Shown piece after piece: positions 16,771 to 28,434 of a stretch of 64,000 nucleotides of DNA. The position numbers and the translations under genes were made by a program. The first letter of the stretch is position 1; each line of letters begins with the position of its first letter. The DNA lies in assembly GCA_947486475.1 (NCBI GenBank), contig CANKTR010000003.1, forward strand, positions 1 through 64,000, read 5' to 3'. The stretch comes from Microbacteriaceae bacterium. GTDB lineage: Bacteria; Actinomycetota; Actinomycetes; Actinomycetales; Microbacteriaceae. A model generated the notes under the pieces. It saw only the letters and a program-made list of their open reading frames with translations. It was not told where the DNA came from and searched no databases.

Positions 16771-18876
16771 ATGACCACACTGAACTGGACCGGGCTCGAT
16801 TCGAAAGCGATCGACACCGCGCGACTTCTGGCCGTCGATGCAGTGGAAAAGGTGGGCAACGGTCACCCGGGTACGGCGATGTCCCTGGCTCCGGTCGCCT
16901 ATCTGCTCTATCAGAAGGTGATGCGGCACGATCCGACGGACACCCATTGGCTCGGTCGCGACCGTTTCGTCTTGTCAATTGGGCACTCGTCCCTGACCCA
17001 ATACACTCAACTTTTTCTCGGCGGTTTTGGGCTCGAACTCGACGACCTTAAGTCCTTCCGAACCTGGGGTTCCCGCACCCCGGGACACCCCGAATTCGGA
17101 CACACCCCGGGGGTCGAGATTACGACCGGTCCGCTCGGCCAAGGTCTCGCGTCGGCGGTTGGAATGGCCTACGCTCAGCGTTTCGAACGCGGCCTGTTCG
17201 ACCCCACTGCGGAACCCGGAACTTCCCCGTTTGACCACTACACCTTTGTCATCTGTGGTGACGGTGACATGCAAGAGGGCGTCACCGCCGAGGCGTCATC
17301 ACTCGCTGGTCACCAGCAACTCGGAAATCTGGTCGTAATCTATGACTCGAACCAGATCTCGATCGAAGACGACACAAACATTGCCTACACGGAGGATGTC
17401 GCGGCGCGCTATCGCGCCTACGGCTGGGATGTTCGCGAGGTGTCGTGGCGCACCCCCAAAGGCTATGTCGAAGACATTCCCGCGTTGCACGCGGCCATCG
17501 AGTCCGGCAAGACCGAGACCTCGAAACCGACTCTCATCATCCTCAGGACCATCATCGGCTGGCCGGCTCCGACCAAGCAAAACACCGGCAAGATTCACGG
17601 TTCCGCCCTCGGTGCGGACGAGGCGAAGGGGACAAAGCTCGCTCTCGGTTGGGATCCGGAGCAGTCGTTCGTTGTTCCCGATGACGTGTTGGCGCACACT
17701 CGTGCCCTCAAAGAAAACGCCACCGTCGAGCGGGCGGAATGGCAGAAGTCCTTCGACGCGTGGGCGTCGGCAAACGCCGACCAGAAGAAGCTGTTAGATC
17801 GACTGTTGGCCGCCGAGCTTCCCGCCGACATCGATGCCGCACTTCCCGTCTTCGAGGCCGGGACGTCTCTGGCCACGCGCGCTGCGAGCGGTAAGGTCCT
17901 CAACGCCCTCGCGGCAGTCATGCCGGAACTCTGGGGCGGATCGTCCGACCTCGCGGAATCGAACCTGACCACGATTGACGGAGCGAAGTCGTTCGTTCCC
18001 GCCGAACACTCGACCGCCCACTGGAGCGGCGACGTTTATGGTCGAGTTCTGCACTTCGGGATTCGTGAACACGCGATGGGCGCAATCCTCAACGGAATCG
18101 CGCTCCACGGACCGACGCGGTCGTACGGTGGCACTTTCTTGATCTTCAGCGACTACATGCGCCCGGCCGTTCGCCTCGCTGCCCTCATGAAGACACCCTC
18201 GATCTTCGTGTGGTCGCATGACTCGGTCGCGCTCGGTGAAGATGGCCCGACCCACCAACCAATCGAACAACTCGCGACCCTGCGGGCAATCCCCGGCCTC
18301 GATATTGTTCGTCCGGCTGACGCCAACGAAACCGCGTGGGCGTGGAAGGCAATCCTCGAGCGTCGAAACGGTCCGGCGGGAATCGCACTGTCACGTCAAA
18401 ACCTGCCGGTGTTCTCGCGAGGAAACGAGGCCAGCGCAACCGAATTCGCACCAGCTCATCACGCGGCACAGGGCGCATACACGCTCGTCGACTCGCCCAC
18501 CGGAACGGTCGATGTCATCCTCATCGCCACCGGCTCGGAGGTGAGTGTTGCGGTCGACGCCCGCGAGGCCCTCGCAGCGAAGGGCATCGGCGCCCGCGTG
18601 GTTTCGGCTCCGTGCCTCGAGTGGTTCGACGAACAGCCCGACGCGTATCGAGAATCGGTCCTCCCTCGTGCGGTCACCGCGCGCGTCTCGATCGAAGCCG
18701 GACTCGCCCTCGGATGGTCGAAGTATGTTGGCGCCAACGGCACATCAATTTCCATCGAACACTTCGGCGCGTCCGCCGACTACCAGACCCTGTTCCGTGA
18801 ATTCGGAATAACGCCCGAAGCCGTTGTGGCTGCGGCCGAAACCCTGCTCTCGACAACCGAAAGGCACGCTTCGTGA
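16771..18876 (+). CDS. tkt: Transketolase
   Basis: A 701-residue thiamine-diphosphate enzyme that moves two-carbon units between sugar phosphates in the non-oxidative pentose phosphate pathway. The N-terminal domain begins with [17 protein letters not shown], the cofactor motif is [13 protein letters not shown] with [11 protein letters not shown], and the pyrimidine-domain [18 protein letters not shown] and [14 protein letters not shown] blocks follow. An in-frame TTG at 16768 directly precedes the ATG at 16771; the ATG is preferred. First gene of tkt-tal-pgi-zwf-opcA-pgl, in which every junction overlaps. Confidence 0.97.
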   Translation: MTTLNWTGLDSKAIDTARLLAVDAVEKVGNGHPGTAMSLAPVAYLLYQKVMRHDPTDTHWLGRDRFVLSIGHSSLTQYTQLFLGGFGLELDDLKSFRTWGSRTPGHPEFGHTPGVEITTGPLGQGLASAVGMAYAQRFERGLFDPTAEPGTSPFDHYTFVICGDGDMQEGVTAEASSLAGHQQLGNLVVIYDSNQISIEDDTNIAYTEDVAARYRAYGWDVREVSWRTPKGYVEDIPALHAAIESGKTETSKPTLIILRTIIGWPAPTKQNTGKIHGSALGADEAKGTKLALGWDPEQSFVVPDDVLAHTRALKENATVERAEWQKSFDAWASANADQKKLLDRLLAAELPADIDAALPVFEAGTSLATRAASGKVLNALAAVMPELWGGSSDLAESNLTTIDGAKSFVPAEHSTAHWSGDVYGRVLHFGIREHAMGAILNGIALHGPTRSYGGTFLIFSDYMRPAVRLAALMKTPSIFVWSHDSVALGEDGPTHQPIEQLATLRAIPGLDIVRPADANETAWAWKAILERRNGPAGIALSRQNLPVFSRGNEASATEFAPAHHAAQGAYTLVDSPTGTVDVILIATGSEVSVAVDAREALAAKGIGARVVSAPCLEWFDEQPDAYRESVLPRAVTARVSIEAGLALGWSKYVGANGTSISIEHFGASADYQTLFREFGITPEAVVAAAETLLSTTERHAS

Positions 18877-19979
18877 CCACTCCCACCCAGAAACTTTCCG
18901 ACATTGGCGTATCGATCTGGTTGGATGACCTTTCACGCGACCGCATCCAGTCGGGGTCTCTCGAAACGCTCATCGCTACGCGCAACGTTGTCGGTGTGAC
19001 CACGAATCCGACAATCTTTGCGTCAGCGCTGGCAACGGGCCAGTCCTACGGCGAGCAGATCGCCTCACTCGCGGCCGTCGGAGCATCCGTCACCGAGGCG
19101 GTTTTCGCGGCGACGAGCGACGATGTCGCCGCCGCGTGTGACATATTTCGACCCGTCTACGACCGAACACACGGCCACGACGGCCGGGTCTCGATCGAGG
19201 TAGAGCCGACCCTTGCGTTCGATGCGGACGCGACGATTACACAAGCGAAAGAACTGTTCGCCCGTGTCGGACGCGCCAACGTCATGATCAAGATCCCGGC
19301 GACCGTTGAGGGTCTTCGTGCCATCACCGCGGTCCTCGCCGAAGGAATCAGCGTCAACGTGACGCTCATCTTCTCGCTCGAGCGACACGCCGACGTCATC
19401 GATGCCTACCTCGCCGGACTTGAGCAGGCGCGGGTCAACGGCCATGACCTATCGACCATCCATTCCGTAGCGTCGTTCTTCGTCTCGCGCGTCGATACCG
19501 AAATCGACAAGCGGCTCGTGGCTATCGGCACGGATGCCGCGATTGCCCTCAAGAGCATGGCGGGTATCGCGAACGCTCGACTCGCTTACGAATTGTTTGA
19601 ACAGAAGTTCGCGAGCAGTCGAGCAGAGGCTCTCCTCGCTCTGGGCGCCAACCGGCAACGGCCGTTGTGGGCGTCCACGGGCGTCAAAGACCCCGCGCTT
19701 CCCGACACGTTGTACGTCACCGAGTTGGCGGTCGGAGACACGGTAAACACGATGCCCGAAAAGACCCTCGAGGCGACGTTCGATCACGCGCCCGTCCGCG
19801 GAGATGCCGTTCGTGGCTCGTACGACGATGCGCGCGCGACGCTCGCGGCAATCGAAGCTCACGGCATCTCAATTGTCGAGGTGACCACGTTGCTCGAGCG
19901 CGAGGGTGTTGACAAATTCATCGTTTCGTGGAACGAACTCCTCGACATCGTCATGACCGCCATGGAATCGTCTCGATGA
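18873..19979 (+). CDS. tal: Transaldolase
   Basis: A 368-residue class I aldolase that transfers dihydroxyacetone units in the pentose phosphate pathway. The N-terminal [18 protein letters not shown] and [12 protein letters not shown] are typical of the actinobacterial type; the Schiff-base lysine is in NVMIKIPAT, and [16 protein letters not shown] follows. The GTG start overlaps the tkt stop (GTGA), and the stop overlaps the pgi ATG (ATGA). Confidence 0.96.
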   Translation: MTTPTQKLSDIGVSIWLDDLSRDRIQSGSLETLIATRNVVGVTTNPTIFASALATGQSYGEQIASLAAVGASVTEAVFAATSDDVAAACDIFRPVYDRTHGHDGRVSIEVEPTLAFDADATITQAKELFARVGRANVMIKIPATVEGLRAITAVLAEGISVNVTLIFSLERHADVIDAYLAGLEQARVNGHDLSTIHSVASFFVSRVDTEIDKRLVAIGTDAAIALKSMAGIANARLAYELFEQKFASSRAEALLALGANRQRPLWASTGVKDPALPDTLYVTELAVGDTVNTMPEKTLEATFDHAPVRGDAVRGSYDDARATLAAIEAHGISIVEVTTLLEREGVDKFIVSWNELLDIVMTAMESSR

Positions 19980-21571
19980 CCCCTGTTTCCGTCGCTGGGG
20001 TAGCCGCCGACGCCGTCGCGCGTCATGTGCCAGCTCTCGTTGCCGAGCAATTCGCATCCAGACTTTCGGCGGGCGATGACACGCTGTGGGGACCCGATGC
20101 GCAATCCGAGGCATCGATTCGTCTGGGGTGGGTTCACGCGAGTTCAAATTCTCGACCACTTGTTCCCGAAATCCTGGCGTTGCGCGACGAATTCCGCGCC
20201 CGCGGACTAAATCGAATTGTGCTGTGCGGAATGGGTGGCTCGTCGCTCGCTCCCGAAGTGATTACCCGAACCGAGGGCGTCCCCCTGGTGGTGCTCGACA
20301 CCACGCACCCAACCCAACTTGCCCGAGTTGTCGACACCGATATCGAGACAACCGTTGTTGTTGTCTCGTCGAAGTCTGGTTCGACTGTCGAAACCGATTC
20401 GCACAAACGAGCGTTTGAGGCAGCATTCAGCGCTGCGGGAATTGATCCGTTGACGCGGATCGTGATCGTTACGGACCCCGGTTCGCCGTTGGACGTCGCC
20501 GCACGGGATGACGGGTATCGCGTGTTCAACGCCGACCCACACGTTGGCGGACGCTATTCTGCTCTCGCCGCGTTCGGGCTCGTCCCCTGCGGACTCGCCG
20601 GAGTCGATATCGAAGCACTGCTGGACGAAGCTGACGCCGCTTTTCCCGCTCTCCTCGCCGACGACGAATCGAACCCCGGTCTTGTTCTGGGGGCGGCTAT
20701 GGCCGGTGCTGTGCCCCGGCGCGACAAGATGGGGATCCTGTCTGCGAAGTCCTCGATCGTCGGCATCGGAGAGTGGATTGAGCAACTCGTTGCCGAGTCC
20801 ACGGGAAAGAACGAGACGGGGGTCCTTCCCGTCGTTCTCGAACCGCGCGCACCCGACCTTTCCGCCCCTGACCTGCTCCCCATTCACATCCTCGATTCTG
20901 ACGAGAGCGCTTCGGGCGACTCGGTGACCGTCGCCGGAACGCTCGGTGCGCAGCTGATCACGTGGGAAGTCGCGACCGCAGTTGCCGGCAGACTCCTCGG
21001 GATAAACCCCTTCGACCAGCCTGATGTCGAATCGGCTAAGATTGCGGCGCGAGCCTTCCTCGATGGAACGCCCGACGCGCCGGCGCCGTTTTCACAGGAT
21101 GGAGCGGTGACGATGAGCGCGCTCGGCTATGACACCGCCTCAACGACAGTGCCGGCAGCAGTGCGTGAACTTCTGTCCCTCGTTGCGGACGACGGCTACG
21201 TGTCGATTCACGCCTACGCGGATCGCGAAGCCGGGTCAGGGCTCGAAACCATCAGGGACACTATCGCCGCGGCGAGTGGGGGTCGTCCCACGACGTTCGG
21301 GTGGGGACCGCGTTTCCTCCACTCCACCGGGCAGTACCACAAGGGTGGACCGGCGCAGGGAGTGTTCATCCAGATTGTCGAACGTGCGACGGCCGACCGC
21401 GACGTGCCAGGGCAACCGTTCACGTTTGGTGTGTTACTCGAGGCACAGGCCCGCGGAGATGCAACCGTTCTCGCCAACCATGATCGGCCCGTATTGACTC
21501 TGACGGTGAATGGCCTTTCCGATCTCACGTCACTCGTCGCCGTGCTGCGGCGCGTGGGGACCGCTTCGTGA
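19976..21571 (+). CDS. pgi: Glucose-6-phosphate isomerase
   Basis: A 531-residue sugar isomerase linking glycolysis and the pentose phosphate pathway (glucose-6-phosphate to fructose-6-phosphate). Recognisable blocks are [12 protein letters not shown], the phosphate-binding [10 protein letters not shown] and, near the C-terminus, [13 protein letters not shown]. An earlier in-frame start exists at 19928, but the ATG at 19976 overlaps the tal stop as ATGA, matches the operon pattern and gives a normal N-terminus. The GTGA overlap with zwf follows. Confidence 0.93.
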   Translation: MTPVSVAGVAADAVARHVPALVAEQFASRLSAGDDTLWGPDAQSEASIRLGWVHASSNSRPLVPEILALRDEFRARGLNRIVLCGMGGSSLAPEVITRTEGVPLVVLDTTHPTQLARVVDTDIETTVVVVSSKSGSTVETDSHKRAFEAAFSAAGIDPLTRIVIVTDPGSPLDVAARDDGYRVFNADPHVGGRYSALAAFGLVPCGLAGVDIEALLDEADAAFPALLADDESNPGLVLGAAMAGAVPRRDKMGILSAKSSIVGIGEWIEQLVAESTGKNETGVLPVVLEPRAPDLSAPDLLPIHILDSDESASGDSVTVAGTLGAQLITWEVATAVAGRLLGINPFDQPDVESAKIAARAFLDGTPDAPAPFSQDGAVTMSALGYDTASTTVPAAVRELLSLVADDGYVSIHAYADREAGSGLETIRDTIAAASGGRPTTFGWGPRFLHSTGQYHKGGPAQGVFIQIVERATADRDVPGQPFTFGVLLEAQARGDATVLANHDRPVLTLTVNGLSDLTSLVAVLRRVGTAS

Positions 21572-23091
21572 CCTTCGTCAATCCTCTTCGGGATCCACTC
21601 GACCGCCGACTCGGTCAGATTGCCGGGCCTTCGGGACTCGTGATCTTTGGGGTTACGGGTGACTTGTCGCGCAAAAAGCTCATGCCCGCCGTGTATGACC
21701 TTGCCAACAGAGGCCTACTCCCGCCCGGTTTCGCGTTGGTCGGCTTTGCGCGACGTGACTGGAAGGACGAGGACTTCATGGAGGTTGTCCGGGAATCCGT
21801 CACGACATATGCTCGGACGCCCTTCAGGGAAGACGTCTGGAGGCAGCTGGCTGACGGTATTCGATTTGTCGCCGGAGACTTCGACGACGACGCAGCGTTC
21901 AATCGTCTCGGCGCAACGATTGCTGAATTGGATAAAGAACGCGGCACGATGGGCAATCACGCGTTTTACCTGTCGATTCCACCGCACTCGTTCCCGCTCG
22001 TCACGGAACAACTGCGGCGCTCGGGGCTCGCCACACCGAAAGAAAACGAATGGCGTCGAGTCGTCATCGAAAAGCCGTTCGGATCGAACGTGAAGACCGC
22101 CCGCGAACTTAACGCCGTGGTGGAATCGGTGTTCCCACCCGATTCGGTGTTCCGGATCGACCATTACCTCGGCAAAGAGACGGTTCAAAACATCCTCGCG
22201 CTGCGATTCGCCAACATGTTCTACGAACCCATCTGGAATTCGAAATACGTAGACCACATCCAAATCACGATGGCCGAAGACATCGGAGTCGGAGGACGAG
22301 CCGGCTATTACGACGGTATCGGCGCTGCACGAGACGTCATTCAGAACCACCTCATGCAACTTCTGGCTCTCACGGCGATGGAAGAACCCGTGTCGTTCGA
22401 CGCGGCCGATCTGCGCGCAGAGAAAGAAAAAGTGCTCTCGGCCATCAAACTCCCCGCCGACCTATCGACCGCAACCGCGCGAGGACAATATTCCGGTGGC
22501 TGGCAGGGCGGTGTGCAGGTCGCGGGATTCCTCGACGAAGAGGGGATGAATCCGCAGTCCGTCACCGAGACCTTCGCGGCGATGCGGCTCGACATCGACA
22601 CTCGACGCTGGAGTGGAGTCCCGTTCTATTTGCGAGCGGGCAAAAGGCTCGGTCGCCGAGTCACCGAGATTGCCGTCGTCTTCAAGCGGGCTCCGCAATA
22701 CCTTTTCGAAGAGAGCCAGGTCACGAGCCTGACCGAGAACGCGCTCGTGATTCGGGTGCAGCCGGATGAGGGCGTCACGATGAAGTTTGGGTCCAAGGTC
22801 CCGGGGGCGGGGATGCAGGTCCGCGATGTCACGATGGACTTCGGCTACGGACACGCGTTCACCGAGGAAAGCCCCGAAGCCTACGAGCGCCTTATTCTCG
22901 ACGTGCTGCTCGGAGACCCACCACTGTTTCCTCGGCACAAAGAGGTGGAACTATCCTGGAAGGTCCTCGACCCGATCGAGGAATTCTGGGCAACGGATGG
23001 CAAACCACAGCAGTATGCGCCCGGCTCGTGGGGTCCCGAATCGGCTCACGACATGATGCGCCGCGACGGTCGCGAATGGCGACGACCGTGA
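21568..23091 (+). CDS. zwf: Glucose-6-phosphate 1-dehydrogenase
   Basis: A 507-residue dehydrogenase, the first step of the oxidative pentose phosphate pathway and a main source of NADPH. The Rossmann motif is GVTGDLSRKKLMPAVYDLA, the substrate-site motif is RIDHYLGKETVQN, and KPFGSN precedes it. The GTG start overlaps the pgi stop by four bases. opcA, its activator, follows with a GTGA overlap if the start proposed here is correct. Confidence 0.97.
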   Translation: MTFVNPLRDPLDRRLGQIAGPSGLVIFGVTGDLSRKKLMPAVYDLANRGLLPPGFALVGFARRDWKDEDFMEVVRESVTTYARTPFREDVWRQLADGIRFVAGDFDDDAAFNRLGATIAELDKERGTMGNHAFYLSIPPHSFPLVTEQLRRSGLATPKENEWRRVVIEKPFGSNVKTARELNAVVESVFPPDSVFRIDHYLGKETVQNILALRFANMFYEPIWNSKYVDHIQITMAEDIGVGGRAGYYDGIGAARDVIQNHLMQLLALTAMEEPVSFDAADLRAEKEKVLSAIKLPADLSTATARGQYSGGWQGGVQVAGFLDEEGMNPQSVTETFAAMRLDIDTRRWSGVPFYLRAGKRLGRRVTEIAVVFKRAPQYLFEESQVTSLTENALVIRVQPDEGVTMKFGSKVPGAGMQVRDVTMDFGYGHAFTEESPEAYERLILDVLLGDPPLFPRHKEVELSWKVLDPIEEFWATDGKPQQYAPGSWGPESAHDMMRRDGREWRRP

Positions 23092-24029
23092 TAATTCCGC
23101 TTCCGAACACCTCTGTGGCGGACATTCTCAGGACACTTCAACAGGCACGAGAAGACGGTGGCGCGGTGGCACTGGGTCGAGTGTTGACTCTGGTGATCAC
23201 AACGACGGACGACAAGGTCGAAAAGGTTATTGCGGCTGCCAACGAAGCATCGCGGGAACACCCGATGCGCATTATCGTCATCAACAACGTATCGGACGCG
23301 AACCAGACGGTACCGCTCAACGCGGAAATTCGTCTCGGTGGTGACGCTGGCGCCAGTGAGGTCATCGTCCTCAACGCGTCGGACGAGTTGGTGGGTGACC
23401 CCCAGGGACTCATCAACGGACTGTTATTGCCCGATGCGCCGATGGTTGCGTGGTGGCCGGACGCCGCTCCCCTTCGGATGTCGGAAACATCACTCGGTCG
23501 CGTCGCCGGCCATCGCATAGCTGACACCATCACCGCGTCAAACCCCGTCGAATTGCTTCGCATACTTGCTGAGGCCTACGAACCAGGCGATGTCGACCTG
23601 GGTTGGACGCGAATCACCCAGTGGCGAGGCCTGTTAGCAGCGACACTCGACACGGGTGTCGATCTGGGAATCACGGGAGCGAAGGTGTCCGGAGCATTGG
23701 ACAACTCGGCGCCGATACTTCTTGCCGCCTGGTTGCGAAGCGAGCTTAAGGTCCCTGTCGAACTCGCACTGGAGGGAAAAAGCGAGCTGGGGAACATCAT
23801 CCGTGTCGACATCATCACCAGCTCGGGAACGATTGTGTTAGAGCGCACCGAGCCTGGCTTCGCGCGGCTTGAACAGCCGGGACAGCCGGACCACGCGATT
23901 TCATTGCCTCTTCGAGGACTCGGTGATTGTCTGACGGAAGAACTTCGCCGCCTCGACGCGGACGTCGTTTTTGGTCGCGTCCTCACCGAGGGAATCCCGT
24001 TGCTTGTCGCGGAATCGGAACTCATCTGA
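23088..24029 (+). CDS. opcA: Glucose-6-phosphate dehydrogenase assembly protein OpcA
   Basis: A 313-residue actinobacterial and cyanobacterial protein that binds and activates glucose-6-phosphate dehydrogenase. The family block REDGGAVALGRVLTLVI is near the N-terminus, followed by LPDAPMVAWWPDAAPLRMS in the middle. The frame is open upstream, with ATG codons at 23028 and 23076, but the GTG at 23088 gives an N-terminus (MIIPLPNTSV) that resembles the usual MIVDLPDTT of the family and a GTGA overlap with zwf, so it is preferred. Its stop shares one base with pgl (TGATG). Confidence 0.9.
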   Translation: MIIPLPNTSVADILRTLQQAREDGGAVALGRVLTLVITTTDDKVEKVIAAANEASREHPMRIIVINNVSDANQTVPLNAEIRLGGDAGASEVIVLNASDELVGDPQGLINGLLLPDAPMVAWWPDAAPLRMSETSLGRVAGHRIADTITASNPVELLRILAEAYEPGDVDLGWTRITQWRGLLAATLDTGVDLGITGAKVSGALDNSAPILLAAWLRSELKVPVELALEGKSELGNIIRVDIITSSGTIVLERTEPGFARLEQPGQPDHAISLPLRGLGDCLTEELRRLDADVVFGRVLTEGIPLLVAESELI

Positions 24030-24745
24030 TGTTTCGTCGACTCGAGGTCTTGCCGACACGGTCAGCCGTCGAGGATCGTGTCGCTGCAGAACTCGCCACG
24101 GCCGTTCACTCTGCCGTGGCGTCCCGCGGACGCGCAGACATAGTCGTTACAGGCGGCACGGTTGGCATCGGCACACTCGCTGCTCTAGCGCGATCTCCGC
24201 TGGTCTCTGAGATCGAGTGGACACGGGTTCATGTCTGGTGGGGTGACGAACGATTTGTGCCAGCTGGCCACACGGAGCGCAACGAGCAGCAGGCACGGGA
24301 TGCCCTCTTCTCGCGCATCGCAATACCCACTGCAAACCTGCACACGTTCCCCGCCGACCACGGGCAGACGGTTGGTGACGCACGGGACGAGTTCCTGGCC
24401 GAGCATCGAGATGGTTTCCCGGCATTTGATGTCGTCCTCAGCGGCATCGGCCCGGATGGTCACACGGCGAGCTTGTTTCCCGGGCTCCCCCACGGCGAGG
24501 GCGAGGACGTGATCGCGGTCGCACACTCTCCAAAACCTCCAGCGGAACGCATGTCATTTACGTTCGACGCGCTCAACCGAGGCCAGCGGGTGTGGATTGT
24601 CGCGTCCGGCGCAGACAAGGCTGACGCGGTCGCACGAATCGTCGCGGACGCACCACAAACGGAAACTCCAGCGACCGCTCTTTGCGGCGTGGTCGAGACG
24701 GTCGTCTGGGTCGATGCCGACGCGGCCTCGGGTATTTCGAGCTAG
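24029..24745 (+). CDS. pgl: 6-phosphogluconolactonase
   Basis: A 238-residue SugarP isomerase-fold lactonase, the second step of the oxidative pentose phosphate pathway. Motifs are VVTGGTVGIGTL, HVWWGDERFVP and LSGIGPDGHTASLFPG. The ATG at 24029 overlaps the opcA stop. It is the last gene of the operon and runs 4 bp into the convergent rbpA. No 6-phosphogluconate dehydrogenase gene follows, so that step is encoded elsewhere. Confidence 0.93.
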   Translation: MFRRLEVLPTRSAVEDRVAAELATAVHSAVASRGRADIVVTGGTVGIGTLAALARSPLVSEIEWTRVHVWWGDERFVPAGHTERNEQQARDALFSRIAIPTANLHTFPADHGQTVGDARDEFLAEHRDGFPAFDVVLSGIGPDGHTASLFPGLPHGEGEDVIAVAHSPKPPAERMSFTFDALNRGQRVWIVASGADKADAVARIVADAPQTETPATALCGVVETVVWVDADAASGISS

Positions 24746-25092
24746 GGCTTACCGGTAGTCCTCAGACGCTGTAGAGCGTCGGACAGAATCGTGTCGGCTT
24801 CTTCTAACGTGCGGCGCTCTTTGACGTACGCGAGGTGCGTCTTGTAGGGCTCGTGCTTCGTCAGCTGGGGTGGCTTGTTTTTGTTCCGACCGGCGGGGAG
24901 GCCCGTCGTCGGGGAATCAATCAGCTCGGGAATCTGGTCGTCGGGGACGTCAGCCGCGTAGTGCTTGACCGTCTCGTTACCCGCGGCGTCCCAGTAGGAC
25001 ACGGCGACACGTTCGGCGTGGTTTCCGTGGTCGTGTTCACCCATCGGACCGCTGCCGACACGGGTACCGCGGATTGCGCTTCCTCCAGCCAT
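24742..25092 (-). CDS. rbpA: RNA polymerase-binding protein RbpA
   Basis: A 116-residue actinobacterial transcription factor that binds the principal sigma factor and RNA polymerase and stabilises open complexes. It has the N-terminal tail MAGGSAIRGTRVGSGPMGE, a core with VSYWDAAGNETVKHYAADV, and the C-terminal sigma-interacting helix KERRTLEEADTILSDALQRLR. Many RbpA proteins carry zinc-binding cysteines; this one has none. It starts 8 nt after secG. Its presence fits the many promoters here that show only a -10 element. Confidence 0.93.
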   Translation of the reverse strand: MAGGSAIRGTRVGSGPMGEHDHGNHAERVAVSYWDAAGNETVKHYAADVPDDQIPELIDSPTTGLPAGRNKNKPPQLTKHEPYKTHLAYVKERRTLEEADTILSDALQRLRTTGKP

Positions 25093-25100
25093 GGCCGGAC

Positions 25101-25349
25101 CTAGACCAGACCGAAGCGGGTGAAGAGCCCGATCGTGACCACGGCGAGGAACCAGATGATCGCAATGATGATCGTCAGACGGTTGAGGTTACGTTCCGCG
25201 ACACCGCTCGAACCGAGGTTGGATGTCACACCACCACCGAACATGTCCGAGAGCCCGCCACCGCGACCGCGGTGCAAAAGGATTGTCATCGTCAAGAGGA
25301 TGCTCGTCAGTGCGAGGGCTACCTGCACGATGATGTAGAGAATTTCCAT
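25101..25349 (-). CDS. secG: Preprotein translocase subunit SecG
   Basis: An 82-residue membrane protein with two hydrophobic helices (about 4-24 and 56-76) joined by the glycine-rich loop HRGRGGGLSDMFGGG, the usual SecG layout. It belongs to the SecYEG export channel. A TAAACT hexamer that includes the tpiA stop lies 9 nt before its ATG, and no Shine-Dalgarno sequence is seen, so it may have its own promoter at the end of the glycolytic cluster. Confidence 0.92.
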   Translation of the reverse strand: MEILYIIVQVALALTSILLTMTILLHRGRGGGLSDMFGGGVTSNLGSSGVAERNLNRLTIIIAIIWFLAVVTIGLFTRFGLV

Positions 25350-25358
25350 GATGGTTCT

Positions 25359-25364
25359 AGTTTA
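25359..25364 (-). promoter_or_regulatory. Possible -10 element of secG overlapping the tpiA stop
   Basis: TAAACT on the minus strand starts with the TAA stop of tpiA and ends 9 nt before the secG ATG. Confidence 0.35.
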
Positions 25365-26147
25365 TGCGATGACGTGCCTGGGGAACTGCACAATTTTAGC
25401 AAATTCTTCTGCGTCGAGACTTGCCCCGCCAACGAGTGCACCGTCAACATCCTTTTCGCGCATGAACGATGCGATGTTTCCCGACTTGACACTCCCGCCG
25501 TAGAGGATTCGCGTCGCGTCCGCGGTTTCGGGTGATAGGGATTCGGCGATGACGGCCCGAAGAGCCGCACAGACGTCCTGCGCTTGGGCGGGTGTCGCGG
25601 CCTGACCCGAACCAATCGCCCAGACCGGCTCGTATGCGACAACAATCTCGCAATCCGCTGCGATTTCGGCGAGCACGGCGCGGAGTTGACCGACGGGCAC
25701 AGCACTCGCGCCGAATTTCTCGAGATCGTCGCTGGTTTCGCCGACACAAATCACGGGTACGAGCCCGTGTGTGAGGGCAGCTTTCGTCTTCGCCGTGACC
25801 AGCTCATCATCTTCGTGGTGATTCTGACGACGCTCGGAGTGACCGATTATGACGTATCGACAATTGAGCTTAGAGAGGAATTCACCGGAGATGTCACCCG
25901 TGTGTGCCCCATCGTCGAATGGTGACAAGTCCTGTGCGCCGAAAGCGAATCCCAGTGAATCACTCTCGATGAGCGTTTGCACCGAGCGGATATCCGTGAA
26001 CGGCGGGAAAAACGATACTTCGACCTCGGTGGGAGAAAACTTCGCGTCTTTCAGGGTCCAGGCGATCTTTTGCACAAACGCGACCGCCCGTAAGTGGTCG
26101 AAGTTCATTTTCCAATTTCCGGCGATGAGTGGGCGACGGATTACCAT
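25362..26147 (-). CDS. tpiA: Triosephosphate isomerase
   Basis: A 261-residue TIM-barrel enzyme interconverting glyceraldehyde 3-phosphate and dihydroxyacetone phosphate. The active site is complete: the lysine in AGNWKMNFDH, the histidine in VIIGHSERR, and the glutamate in VAYEPVWAIGSG. The ATG overlaps the end of pgk by 7 nt; the VIRRPLIAGNWKMN N-terminus fits the family length. Confidence 0.97.
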   Translation of the reverse strand: MVIRRPLIAGNWKMNFDHLRAVAFVQKIAWTLKDAKFSPTEVEVSFFPPFTDIRSVQTLIESDSLGFAFGAQDLSPFDDGAHTGDISGEFLSKLNCRYVIIGHSERRQNHHEDDELVTAKTKAALTHGLVPVICVGETSDDLEKFGASAVPVGQLRAVLAEIAADCEIVVAYEPVWAIGSGQAATPAQAQDVCAALRAVIAESLSPETADATRILYGGSVKSGNIASFMREKDVDGALVGGASLDAEEFAKIVQFPRHVIA

Positions 26148-27351
26148 CCGAGTACCTCCAGTCCAGGAAGTGACGCGCCCTCGAGGAATTCGAGGCTGGC
26201 ACCACCACCAGTTGAAATGTGTCCGAAAGACGATTCGGCGAAGCCGAGTGCGCGGACGGCCGCCGCGGAATCTCCGCCTCCGACAACACTGAGTCCGTCG
26301 ACTTTCGTCAGCGCTTCGGCGATTGCCCGGGTTCCCGCCGCGAACGCGGGCATCTCGAAGACCCCCATTGGCCCGTTCCAGAAAACAGTGTGTGACGATT
26401 CGATGAACTCTCCAAACGCTGCCGCTGTGTCGGGCCCAATGTCGAGACCCATGCCCGAGGCGCCGAACGGTGTGTCCTCGATTGCGTCACTTCGGGTGAC
26501 GACCGATTTCGCGTCGGCCCCAAAACCGCTCGCAACGACGACGTCGGTCGGCAGGACGATCTCGACGCCGAGTTGGTGAGCCGTCGCGAGGCACTTCGCG
26601 ACAGTGTCAAGACGATCGAGTTCGCACAGCGATGCCCCGATGTTGTGACCCATCGCCTTGAGGAACGTAAACGCCATCCCTCCGCCGATGAGTAGCCGGT
26701 CAACGCGGGGCACGAGGTGCTCGATGACACCGAGCTTGTCAGAGACCTTGGAACCCCCCAGAACGACCGTGTACGGGCGCTGGGTATCTGTCGTGAGTCG
26801 GCGAAGAACGTCCGTCTCGGCCGCTACCAGAAGCCCGGCCGCACTGGTCACGGCCTGGGCTGCTTCATAAACCGATGCCTGTTTGCGGTGGACGACACCG
26901 AAGCCGTCGGAAACGACGGCGGCGACCCCGTTTGTCAATAACGCTGCGAACGCCGCGCGTTCCGAATCAACTGTCGATGTCTCACGCGGATCGAAGCGCA
27001 GGTTTTCGAGCACGAGAACTTCACCCGGTTGTAGCGCCGCTCTCATTTCGTGAGCAACGCGACCGACGGTGTCGGTTGCGAAGTGAACCGGAACCGTGAG
27101 AAGTTCCCCGAGGCGGGTTGCGACGGGTGCGAGTGAGTAGCGCGAGTCGACCGCCCCGTCGGGCCGGCCCAGATGGGACAAGACGACGACCGCGGCACCC
27201 GCGTTCAGGAGGTGCGAGATAGTGGGCAACGATGCGCGAATTCGACCATCGTCCATTATCACGCCGTCCGACAGTGGAACGTTGAAATCGCAGCGAACCA
27301 GGACTGTCGCGCCGCCGAGGTCCCCCAGCGTATCCAGCGTGCGAAGAGTCA

Positions 27352-27352
<1 letters not shown>
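26141..27352 (-). CDS. pgk: Phosphoglycerate kinase
   Basis: A 403-residue two-domain kinase of lower glycolysis. VLVRCDFNVPLSDG is the N-terminal substrate motif, LSHLGRPDG and ENLRFDPRE follow, and GGGDSAAAV near the C-terminus belongs to the nucleotide-binding domain. The open frame reaches 27424, but the ATG at 27352 overlaps the gap stop (TAATG) and gives a standard N-terminus. Confidence 0.97.
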
Positions 27353-28430
<1,078 letters not shown>

Positions 28431-28434
28431 CCAC

